Shown here in pieces: positions 51,243 to 61,500 of a stretch of DNA of 64,000 nucleotides (within the stretch, counting starts at the first letter, position 1; each line of letters begins with the position of its first letter). This stretch comes from Pterobdella sp. o SKG-2022. Lineage: Eukaryota; Annelida; Clitellata; Hirudinida; Piscicolidae. Both the position numbers and the translations under genes were made by a program. Under the pieces are notes generated by a model. The model was not told the origin of the DNA. It saw only the letters and a list, made by a program, of their open reading frames with translations, and made no database searches. The DNA lies in assembly GCA_964035795.1 (NCBI GenBank), contig OZ038322.1, positions 14,989,447 to 15,053,446 of the forward strand, in the 5' to 3' direction.

Positions 51243-52262
51243 AAGAGGTCTAAGGTAAATTGTGTGAGATGTACAACATGTAAGAAGTGGGTTCGTACAT
51301 GGTGTGCTAGGGTAAAGAGTGTCTTGTAAAATGAATGGAAATTTTAAAATGCAGGGTTTGTATGAATGTTTCAAATAAGGTATGTAATAATGTTTTAAAG
51401 TTTTGTCTGAGTGAGTTGGAGAGGGTAAATAATTATTGTTATCTAAGGGATAATGTGAATGGTGGAGGAGGAAGTGAGCTAGCTGTTACACGCAGGATAG
51501 GGCTAGGCTGGAAGGCATTCAAGAGTATATCTTCTATGTTATGTGCCAAAAGACACACATGGAATGTCAAAGAACAAATTTATAGGAAATTTGTAAGACC
51601 TGTCATGACATATGGCTCAGAAACTTTGGTGGTAAGGTCCATTAAAGAAAGTATTTTGAGAAGAGCAGAAAAACGGATGCTTCGAATGATGTGTGGTGTG
51701 AGCACAAAAAAGTTGATGGTTAGATTGAGGTTGGTTAGTACGATTATTGAAGTGGTGAGACAAGGAAGTTTGAGATGGCTGGGGCATGTGGTTAGGAAAA
51801 GGGTTGAAGATTGTGTTAAGCAGGCATGGAGGTTTGAGATTGAAGGTAGTAGAGAAAAGGGAAGGCCAAGGCTAGCTTGAAAAGGTATGATTGAAAATCT
51901 TTGTCGTAGGCTTGAGGTAGGTCTCAAAGATGCCTATGACAGGGTGAAATGGAGAGTGTTAGGTCATGGAAAGAAGTCAGTGACCCCTTGGAAAAGGGAA
52001 AGATGCTGACTATAATAAAATGATGATGTAAATATTTATCATGTTATTTCTTTTGATGAATTTTGTATACTTCAAAATTATGAAAATTTTATTTCTTAAA
52101 ATTGAAATGAAATATATTTATAGTGAAAAAACTAAAAAACAAACATGAAAAGTGATATCAAAATAGCAAAAACAAAATTTAAGTGAAGTTACCTGCAACT
52201 CAGTGGTGAGAGCTAGTTTTTTAATGTGGTCAAGAGTTACGTGGTATGTGTGTTGAAAATTC
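44543..52262 (-). CDS. WDTC1: WDTC1 (WD40 and tetratricopeptide repeat protein 1; ADP homologue)
   Basis: First resolved exon 52262-52193 (YHVTLDHIKKLALTTELQ; its true 5' edge and the ATG exon are not resolved). Then 49050-49004 (GHQGCVNCLAWNRSG), 48701-48590 (DLLVSGSDDAQLKLWD), 48354-48279 (LASGAADCQIRIHDV), 48124-48019 (WSCSEDGTVR), and exons near 47310-47220, 47030-46910, 46770-46640, 46500-46125, 46080-45910, 45715-45500, 45320-45245, 45180-45118, 44915-44781 and 44710-44543 (TGA). Order: N-terminal WD40 repeats, TPR block (AGKYSQAINLYNTCLHLQND), a conserved cysteine block (RFCGHCNTTTDIKEANFFG), two more WD repeats (GSDDGSFFIW, SGIESVVRLW), and the C-terminal NLDPLELVLLSMGYRI. Known members are DDB1-CUL4 substrate receptors affecting lipid storage. 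Checked phases close. Confidence 0.93.
47678..47985. repeat. Dispersed repeat, copy B
   Basis: The counterpart of 11115-11425, same orientation, in a WDTC1 intron. See the other copy for the shared blocks. Confidence 0.7.
48480..48590. repeat. (TAC)n-type low-complexity tract
   Basis: TACTAC/ATTACT repeats merging into (CAC)n. It sits directly against the donor of WDTC1 exon 48701-48590 (minus strand GTGGTGG). Confidence 0.75.
49052..49104. repeat. (TG)n microsatellite forming a splice-acceptor tract
   Basis: About 26 TG units on the plus strand. On the minus strand this is (CA)n running straight into the CAG acceptor of the WDTC1 exon at 49050-49004. Confidence 0.9.
49330..49760 (-). mobile_element. 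LINE reverse-transcriptase C-terminal fragment
   Basis: Minus-strand reading gives the post-catalytic region of a non-LTR retrotransposon ORF: FNRRMVRHACGIFWP, KRLWQMLGHILRMDD, then LGRSNTSLLTTIKDDLKRH and AIELAKDRK in an adjoining frame. Broken by stops. Inside a WDTC1 5' intron. Confidence 0.7.
50190..52028 (+). mobile_element. Internally deleted LINE (RTE-like) with endonuclease and RT tail
   Basis: From 50205 the plus strand encodes an APE-type endonuclease start (FGSFNIESLNGKSMEL, CCTQERWG, VCIYAPQCGR), and after a stop near 50602 continues (LGNFNGHIGK near 50635). The RT palm is missing: from about 50990 to 51340 there is only linker and a TG microsatellite. The C-terminal part resumes at 51335-51990 (VRPVMTYGSET, RMLRMMCGVS, LRWLGHVVRKR, GSREKGRPR). 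It ends in TATAATAAAATGATGATG, an RTE-like simple-repeat tail. It lies antisense in a WDTC1 5' intron. Non-functional. Confidence 0.8.
51167..51240. repeat. (TG)n microsatellite
   Basis: About 37 perfect TG units, inside the deleted middle of the LINE. Confidence 0.95.
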
Positions 52263-53138
52263 AAATTCTCATCTCCCTTTGGGTGTGATTGATGTTATCA
52301 TTCACATGGGGTTGTGGTTTGATAATCATTAAAGGATATCTCTTTCATATTTATAGTGACAAATACTTAATGTTTATGCTTTATTATTTATTTAAATATA
52401 ATGGAAAACCTTTGTTTTGTTTCATTTTGAGGTAATGAATTATTTTAAAAAATTTTATTAAAACAAAAGAAGAATAGGAAACTGAAAAATGAACAATAAA
52501 TAAAAGGTGACATTGTATTATTTTAACAAATTTTGAACGAATAAACTAAAAATCTTTTTTAAATGAAATAAAAGTTTAATATAATCTCTTTAATGAATTA
52601 ATAAATTATTATCCTCAGAAACGGTAATATTAATTGCAACCGCAAAAAATAATTTTAAAAACATTACGTTTTGTTCTCTATGCACGAAAGAAGAGTAAAT
52701 ATTGCTCGACATTCTTCACAAGTTGCAGGAAATCATGTTGCTAATGTTGCAGAATAAATTTATTTTGAATAAATGAAAGAAAAGTTAATTTAATCAAACT
52801 GAAAAAAATTAGTAAATGGTTTCCATTTTCAACAATATTATATTGAACATTTGTTTTGCTATAAAATTTTATGATCAAATATATTTTTGGTTAAAAATTT
52901 CGAGATAATAATAAGTAACTTACTTTTTAAGTTAATGAAAAATTTTAAATATTCTGAAAAATTTTTTTCCATGGAACAGATGTTTTTGTATAAAAAATTG
53001 AAATGATCAAGATGTTGTTATTGCGACATTTGCCATTTAGCATCTTCACTTGTTCTCTTTCGTATTCAGATATGTTGTTTGAAATAAAAAATAATTCTAT
53101 ATAATTAAATCAACCATCAACAAAATGGAAAAGTGGAA
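52263..53138. other. Region between WDTC1 5' end and the next plus-strand ORF
   Basis: AT-rich. It should contain the unresolved first exon and promoter of WDTC1 and the promoter(s) of the plus-strand genes. No clear exon seen. Confidence 0.4.
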
Positions 53139-53435
53139 ATGACTTCTTCGAAAAGATATTTTCTAGAAGGAAATGGAGACATTTACCATCACTCTTCTGA
53201 GCATTCCAAAAACAGAGAACACTCTACTTTGTTCAGCACGCAAAAACGTAAACAGCGAAGTTCGTTTTCTGAAGCAAATGACATTTTGAGAAGATTTTTG
53301 GGCAATTGGTCGAACGTATTCAAGACAAACACCCCAAAAAACACGAAGCAACATCCTCTGCAGACCTTAAAATCCCACCAGATTGAGGATCTCGACGCCA
53401 ATAAGTTTGTTCATGTTACAAAATTTTCTCCATAA
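53139..53435 (+). CDS. Hypothetical 98-residue protein
   Basis: Open from ATG at 53139 to TAA at 53435. Basic and Ser/Asn-rich, with a helical middle (ANDILRRFLGNWSNVF). No recognised family, TM segment or signal peptide. An earlier ATG at 53124 opens a 5-codon uORF whose TGA overlaps this ATG (ATGA). It could instead be a 5' exon of the Kv1 gene, since it shares the frame register, but no donor of the right phase joins it to the exon starting at 53567. Confidence 0.4.
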   Translation: MTSSKRYFLEGNGDIYHHSSEHSKNREHSTLFSTQKRKQRSSFSEANDILRRFLGNWSNVFKTNTPKNTKQHPLQTLKSHQIEDLDANKFVHVTKFSP

Positions 53436-53591
53436 CATAAATTATCTAATAATTTGATAATATGGCTTATGTTTAAAAACATAGCCTAAAATCTACATCA
53501 AAATAATATTTTTTGCTTTGAACTTGGCAATTGTCAAACAGTATAACGTTATTCTCAAATTGGCAGGTTGTTGACCACCCATTTACAAGAA

Positions 53592-56500
53592 ATGACTTAC
53601 AAACCTGAAACCAGCCTTTCCCCTCAACAAACACCTCGAGTCAGTCAAGTGGATGACAATGGAGATTTTGAAGAGGAGGATGAGGAAGATGATGGTTTGG
53701 GAGAGAGAGTGGTCATAAACGTGAGTGGTTTGAAGTTTGAAACTCATGTTCAGACCCTAGATCAGTACCCAGAGACATTGTTGGGCAACTCAGAAAAGAG
53801 AAACCGCTTCTATGACCCCCTTAAAGATGAGTTCTTTTTTGATCGCAACCGCACATCCTTTGATGCCATCCTTTACTACTACCAGGTGAGTTGGATGACT
53901 TTCATGGGAAGTTTTTTACATCTTATATAACTTGTTGTTCAACTATTTTTTGTTTGAGATTTTTGCAAGACTTATCAAGAAATTTAATTTTTCCAATTCT
54001 GAGTGTCTTTTTTATCTAGAAACTCTTGAAGTTCATATCAATTTAAGTATATTTTATTTCATTGTGTTATTTTTTGTAGATGATGTGAATAGAGTTTTGA
54101 TGTATTTCTTATGCAGTTTCAGGCATTCTATCTGTCTTAAAGTAAATATTTATGTCACTTTTATCAAGTGTTGTTCATTGTTTGTAAAAATAAGGTAAAG
54201 TAAGATAAGGTATAAATGCATGGGTTTTTGTGTAGATGGGGAAAAAAAAAGGTTTTGGATTATTTAAAATTTTATAATATTTTCAACAGGAAGTTTTTTA
54301 TTTATTTCATCATAATCAAATAGATTCAAGTACTTTTTTTACATAGCATTTCTTTCTCAAATTTTTTTATAATTTTTGCATTATTCTGTTTTTCAATATT
54401 TTTCATTAATTTTTGCAATAATTTTTTTTGTTGCTATTTTTTCCATTTTCTTATTTTTTTCATTCTCTTCTCTTCATTCTTTTTTTCCTTATTGATCCTT
54501 GCTTCAACCTTAATACATCTCTTATGCTTTTTAATACTTCTTTCTTTTGTGTTCTATATTATTATTATTTTTTATGCATTCCGTAGTTTTCTCTGCAAAA
54601 TCTTTTCATAATAAATGTTTTAATAATCTTGATGTGGATTTTGAAAATGGAAGGATAAGGAAAGGAATAAAAAATAGATGGATGGTAAGATTGATAATGG
54701 GGGAAGATGGATGAATGCTGCTTGCGTCAGGAGTTTTATGGTTTATGGTAGTGAGACTTGGTCTCTTAAGGTGGAAGATATTACTAGAATATCCAGAGCC
54801 ATAAGATGATGATCAGGTGGATGTGCGATGTAAGTTTAAAGGATGGCAGATCATCATATGAATTAAGGGACAGACTGAGAATTCCAGACATCACTGAGGT
54901 GCTACGCAAAAATAGAGATGGTTTGGGCATGTAATGAGGATGGATGCTGGTAACCCAGCAAGTGCTTGCAGGCATGTCATGGTAGAGGGTAAGCGAGAAA
55001 AAGGTAGACCAAGAAAAACATGGTCCCAATTAGTAAGTAACGATCTTAGAAAAATGAAACTTAAACCTGAACTAGCCAAGACCATAGATTGTGGAGAAGA
55101 GCCATTATGAGATCCCATCCAACCCATGCTAGCATGGAAACGGACGCAAAACGATGATGATGATGACGGATGAATGATGTAGCACTGAAAATGATGTTTG
55201 AAATTTCTTAGAGGAAAGACATTTATTGATTGATAGAAAAGTGGATATTCATGTAAATGGATGGAAAGGATATTGAATGAATGGATGAATGGGTAGAAAA
55301 ACAATAAATTGATGGATGGATGGAAGGACGATGGATGAATGAATAAATAAAAGGAGGATAAGCAGTCGTGGTTTTCATGACAATGAGTGATGAATGTTTT
55401 GAAGGGCGAGCTATTTGTGTGTCTTTTGTGCGTCAAATATTCATTCAATGCATTATATGCACTCTTCGCTTTTTATTTCATTATTAATATTGTTTTTTTA
55501 CGTTTTTTTTTTTGACTCATTCTCATTATTTTTTTGATTTTTTGCTTACTATTCAAAGTTTTGAAAACGGATGTTAAAGTGTTTAACTTGATGAATGTAT
55601 CTTTACAAATTTTGTTCTTTTTTTCTGCTCATTATTTTTTTGAATGTCACTATTGTTTTCGTGTTTCTGTAGCTTTTTATTTCTCTCTCTTGCCTTGATT
55701 AGGTCTCTGTTTTTGTAATTAGTTCCAAATAAATCAAGTGATCAATGATCTCCATAAAGTCTTATTATTTTTATTATTTTCTGTCTGGTCATTAGTGTAC
55801 ATCGGCAGTATTATATATGGTCTATAATAAAAATAATAAGCATAAAACAGATATTCAAAAGGGAAATACTATATTTCAAGTTTATAGAGATGTCACGAAA
55901 TTTTTCTGAAATTAACTCACATTATCAAGTGGTGTATACACACGTCATCATGTTTGTATAAATCATTTTTGGGATGTTTTAATACAATTTAAATACTAAA
56001 GATTTATGACAAGTTGAGTTTTTTTGAAACTTAGTTTGAATAAAATAAGTATCAAAAAAATTGCCTTGTTTTTGAAAAAATTCAAATAACGTTTATATGT
56101 TGAATCTATGAGACCTTAAATCATGTTTAATAATTCCACCACATTATGAAAATGATCGTCATTGAATCAAAAACAGCTTGAAGATGTGTAAATTTATATA
56201 CATTTTTGAGATACGTTTTTGTGGTTCTGATGTTGCAGCATTGGAGAACTTATTCGCACATACATACTTGCAAATTAACGACTTGGAAAACATAAAAACA
56301 CAAGGACATGAAAAAGACATTTATAAAAAAAAATAAGTTTATCAGACTCTAAATTACAAATATACACACAAACAAACACTGTCACACACACAGAGCCAGG
56401 GACGTCTCAGAAGGCCAGTGAACATACCCTTGGATGTGTTCATGGAGGAAATTAAGTTTTATGAGTTGGGTGATAGGGTGGTGGAGAGATACAAGGAAGA

Positions 56501-56901
56501 AGAAGGAATCATGAAAGAAGAGGAAAAACCTATGCCTGTGAATCCCTTGCAGAAGAAGGTGGGGCTGTCTCATGTGTTTGTTTCATTTATGTTTTTGGAA
56601 GATTATAAGCTGCTGTGCTCATTTTTAGCTCTATGTACTCTTGAAAATTATGTATATTTAATAGTAGTCACACACACACAGATCTGGTTGTTGATGGAGT
56701 ATCCGGAAAGTTCCATAGCAGCTCGGTTGATTGCTCTGGTGTCAGTGTTAGTGATTCTATTGTCCATTGTAGTCTTCTGCCTTGAAACGTTGCCCCAGTT
56801 CAAGAAGCTCAAGGATCACCACAACACTACATCATTCTTCAACTCTACACGATTCAAAGGTGTGTGTCTGGGATTCTGAATGTGTTACAAGGGTCAAAAA
56901 G

Positions 56902-56961
<60 letters not shown>

Positions 56962-58574
56962 CACAAACATACACATACATACCAACACACACACAGGACA
57001 CCACTCAGAGGAAGGGATTCCGACCATATACGAGCCATTCTTTCTTATAGAGACTTGCTGCATTGTGTGGTTCACATCAGAACTCATTCTGCGTTTCTTC
57101 TCTTGTCCTGATCATTGCAAGTTCTTCAGAGATGTTCTCAACATCATTGATCTCTTCGCCATCATCCCCTACTTCCTGTCCCTCGCCACCTCTCTGGCCC
57201 CCTCCCTGGTGGCCAACCACCACGCCACCACCTCTCTTGCAGTACTCAGGGTCGTCAGGCTTGTCAGGGTTTTCCGCATCTTCAAGCTCTCTAGGCATTC
57301 CAAAGGTGCCACTTCGAGTGTAGTGTTTTTAGTGCACATAAATACAAATATATACTTTTACACATACAAACGAACACACACGCACACACAGGCCTGCAGA
57401 TCCTTGGGAGAACTATCCGTGCAAGCATGAGGGAGTTGGGCTTGTTGATCTTTTTCCTTTTTATCTGTGTTGTCCTCTTTTCGAGTGCTGTGTACTTCGC
57501 AGATGCTGAGACTCCCAACACTCAGTTTGCCAATATCCCCGAGGCTTTTTGGTGGGCAGTAGTGACGATGACGACGGTAGGGTATGGGGACATGAAGCCG
57601 AAAAGTGCTTGGGGGAAGTTAGTGGGCTCCATGTGTGCTATAGCGGGTGTTCTCACCATCGCCCTCCCTGTTCCCGTCATCGTGTCCAACTTTAACTACT
57701 TCTACCATCGGGAAACTGATAATGAAGAAAAGGTATGTACATATGTTTGTGTTTGATATGCATGCATGCATGGGTGGAAGAGTTTGTCTGGGTTGATTCA
57801 GTGATTGAACATAAAGGCACATGAACACCCCAGTCAGCCTCTCTCGACAGCAAACTGAGCAGCAGAATTTTAATGGAGAATCATCATCATGACCATTATC
57901 ACGATGAGGATGACGACGAAGAAGATGAAGAAGATGATGATGACATCATTCATTATCACCACCATTTTGAACACGATGATGATGATGATGACGCAAGATA
58001 CACATACGATAGTCACGATGATGATGATGCACATGTGTCCACAGTCACACACACATACGTCCAGACTGACGACCGCTTTTCCTCCGACGATGAAGATGAT
58101 GATGATGATGATGCCGGTGATATCGCTTTTGACTCGTTCCAACCTTTTAATGATAATGATAGAAGAGTGGGTGGGAGAACCAAAGAGGAGGGGGCAAACC
58201 TTCTAATACAAGACCTTGTTTCCAATGTCACTATCACTAATAAAAACAATAAAACCGACAATAATAATAACAATACTGCTACTAACACCAATAATAATAA
58301 AAATAACATGGATTTCAAGGACAATAGAACCCCTTTACTTGACGATCTTTTAAACCGACACATACCCACAAGTACACACACTTACATGCCCACATACTTG
58401 CAAAAAAACACACAAGCATACATTCCCATACAACCACAAGAACCCACCAATACAGATATATACACGAACGAACAAACAAATACAAGCGCACTTAGTAATA
58501 CAAACAAACAGTTACCGAAAGAGAGATTGAAAAAACAGAAAAAAAACACAGCCATCAAAACTTTCACATTGTGA
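53592..58574 (+). CDS. Shaker-type voltage-gated potassium channel (Kv1), 6 exons
   Basis: Exons 53592-53885, 56394-56558, 56682-56859, 56997-57305, 57392-57732 and a last exon from 57834 (or 57851). The T1 domain starts [18 protein letters not shown] and ends [19 protein letters not shown]1 is [20 protein letters not shown]2 is [17 protein letters not shown] and S3 [15 protein letters not shown]. The S4 sensor [20 protein letters not shown] has regular arginines. The S4-S5 linker is [12 protein letters not shown], the selectivity filter TMTTVGYGD and the S6 gate PVPVIVSNF. This is a delayed-rectifier/A-type Kv1 subunit of the plasma membrane. With the acceptor at 57833 the tail is about 247 residues, Asp/His- then Asn/Thr-rich, ending KTFTL (675 residues in all). 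With the acceptor at 57850 it ends after 13 codons at 57892 (442 residues). Start chosen as the first ATG after an acceptor-like TTGGCAG. Confidence 0.95.
54650..55165 (+). mobile_element. LINE 3' end (RT C-terminus plus tail)
   Basis: In Kv1 intron 1. Plus-strand frames read [42 protein letters not shown] and [14 protein letters not shown], then [14 protein letters not shown]. These are the conserved C-terminal landmarks of a non-LTR ORF. It ends with CCCATGCTAGCATGG, AAACGGACG and (ATG)n. The 5' part is missing (5' truncation). Confidence 0.8.
56908..56996. repeat. (CA)n microsatellite against a Kv1 acceptor
   Basis: CA units with a few ACAAAC or ACATAC interruptions, running into the CAG before exon 56997-57305. 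Confidence 0.9.
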
Positions 58575-61500
58575 TTTCTATTTCCTTAGTTTATTATTAC
58601 AATTTTTATATTATTATTATTATTATTAATTTCAGTTGTTTTTACTTTCATCTCACTTCCTTATCAACTTCATTCTGGGCACGTTAGTGAATCAAAATGA
58701 TGTGATCACCAGCATTGTAACAATGCTTCAACACATGTTGTAACATGATTAAATATACCTTGAAAAATAATGCACCTCTTTGATATTCGTTCACTTATCT
58801 ACTATCTTGAATCATCACATACATAATAATAGTATTATTAATTCGAGTTTTATTAGTATTAATGTAATAATATTTTTTTGTCGGCATAATATGAATAATA
58901 TTTCTCTTATTATTATTTTTTCAAATGTGGTATACCTTATCAAAAATATAATTCATACATATGACCTCTATTTGACTTTTTGCCCATCGTCATAATTCTG
59001 CAAAAATTTCCACTACGTCATCAATCTCACAAACAACAGTACACGAGGCTTAGGTACTTTTATACATGTTTAAGTGGTTTTGTTTTAAGCAAATATTTTC
59101 ATACTTATAAATGGTATCAACGTTGGAAACTTCAGCAGTTTATCTTTTTTGATACATTTGATGTAATATTTATTTATAATGGTTAAAATGATATAAGTAT
59201 AAAATTATTTAAAATAATATAAATATTCCAAAAATTCATTAAGATTAAAAATTTAAATCTATTAAAATCCTGGTCATAACAATGATGATGGTATAAGAAA
59301 ATGGTACAATCATTAAATGGAATTATAGCAATCATTTGAAGGCTTATAATAATGATAACAATTATTCATCAAAAGATACCTATTAAGGATGTTTAAAAGC
59401 ACACATTATCTTGTATTGCTGTTGATGTACACAAAGATGTAAACATGAGTAAACACATGAGGTGAACTTGACACCCAAAATACAAACATAACACATAACC
59501 ACAACAAAGACAAGCATAAAAAATATACATGTTTTTATATTGTGAACATGAACACGTGTGAGTTGTAGGAGGAAACACATGTGATATGAAAATGTAAAGC
59601 AAATCACAAGATAGTTATGGCTGTCTTGAAAGCTTTTTTTTTAACATTATTGTTTTTTATTTTCTCATTTTTCAGTCGTTTTTATTATTTCGATTTTTAT
59701 CATTAGTTTTTGTTATACAATAATTGATTCGAATATATTTTTTTGCTTAAACGAATAATTTCAGCGCATATAGGTTATTATTCTTAATATACCTATTTTA
59801 TTTTTAGAAAGATTAGATAAATTCATATTTCTCATTGAATGAATCTCATGCAGATTTGATGTTTTTCAAGATAAAACTATATATTTCATATATTTTCCCG
59901 CCAATTTTACATCGCTCTATCCCTTTTGATACATCTCTGCATATTGTTATTTTTATTGTATGAATGCTGTTTTTTGGTATTCTAAAACATGAATTAATTT
60001 TAGTTGTTTTTTCTCAAATTTTTATTAGAATCATTACCATCACAGTGATATTGTCTTATGGTAAGTCAAAAATTATTAATAATTTTTCATTAATCTCCCA
60101 TCATTCATTATTTATCAATGTAGACCTCCTGTAAATATTTATATGTTGTAAATAATATCATAATAACATTTAATTGTGAATAATATCATAATAATATTTA
60201 ATTGTGAATAATATCATAATAATATTTAATTGTGAATAATATCATTTAATCTTAAGTAATCTTTAAATAGCATACTTTTAATTGTGCTTTAGATTATATC
60301 ACAAGCGATGACCATATTGCATCGTTTGACTTTATTGAAGTTAGGTAGTTTTTACAAATATTTTAACCCTTTTATAAATTATAGTCAAATTGTAGTAGGC
60401 TATTCAGTCCTGAGTTATTTTACTTTTGAATCTTTAGTCATTCTGTTTATTAAGCTAGGAAAAATTTTAAAATTTAATTCAAAACAATCATTTATTCTTA
60501 AATAGAACCTCCTACCTAGGAATAATTTTTTCTGCATGATGACGTCACTTTTCACTTGAAGTGTCATAACGTCACTTAGCAATAGCCGTGCATGGGTGCT
60601 GTGAATTTTATTTCTTTTTTTCGCTTCATCCATCCATTCATTTTTTATTCATTAATTTTTGAAAGTTACTGGCTTATATATAGTTATAAAATTTCTACCT
60701 TGCTATTATTTTTCTTATTCTTTTAGTTACCATCATTAGCATTATCACTTCATCCACCATGCACCCATCCATCTACCATTGTAAAGTCATTTGTTTCTCA
60801 TTGTTGTTTGGGAACAATCCTTTCCATGATTATTTCCTTATCAACAAACCACCGCTGTATCTTACTTCACCGCCTAACAAACATTGCATGCCATCCAATA
60901 CTACTCTTCCCAACATTACATCTTGTAATACGCCACAATCGAATGTATTCATCACCGCCCCCACTGTTAACTCACATGGTGTGGTGGGGGTTGTGTGTTT
61001 AAGAGAGTGGTGAGTGACGGATGTTGTGATGATGAGGTGTTTATACTTGAAGCATGATGTTTCTTAGTTTTAGTCTTTCTTAGTCATTTACGTTGTTTTG
61101 GTAGTTTCAATTTTTATTCAATGATGATGATGATGTCCAAAATAAGTGTGCCTTTGTCACCTCTGTTTGTGCGTGTGTATGTGAGTCTGTGTGTTTTATG
61201 TGTCTATATTGTATGACTTAACTGTGTATATAATGTGATATGGGAGTATTTCTGCGTTCATCACTTGTCTCACCTGATTATCTCTTCTTGTCTTCTTCAA
61301 TGTGTCTTTTTTCTTCTTCAATGTGTCTTTGTTCTTCTCAAGTCTACTTTTTCTTCATCTGCTTTTGTTTTGACTCATAACTGTCACTTTATTTTTTAAT
61401 TTTTCCATTTCTACTTGTCTTCTTATATCTACTTCTCTGTACTTCTATACCTTTGTCTTTTTGTCTGCTTCCCTACTTGTAACTTTCAAGCTCTCTTCTT

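Noticed and set aside
58013..58381. Minus-strand leucine/serine-rich 122-codon frame
   Set aside because: Reverse reading of the CAT/GAT and AAT repeats of the Kv1 tail.
60759..61013. 84-codon open frame on the plus strand
   Set aside because: Low-complexity His/Pro/Ser composition, two overlapping frames equally open, no family match.
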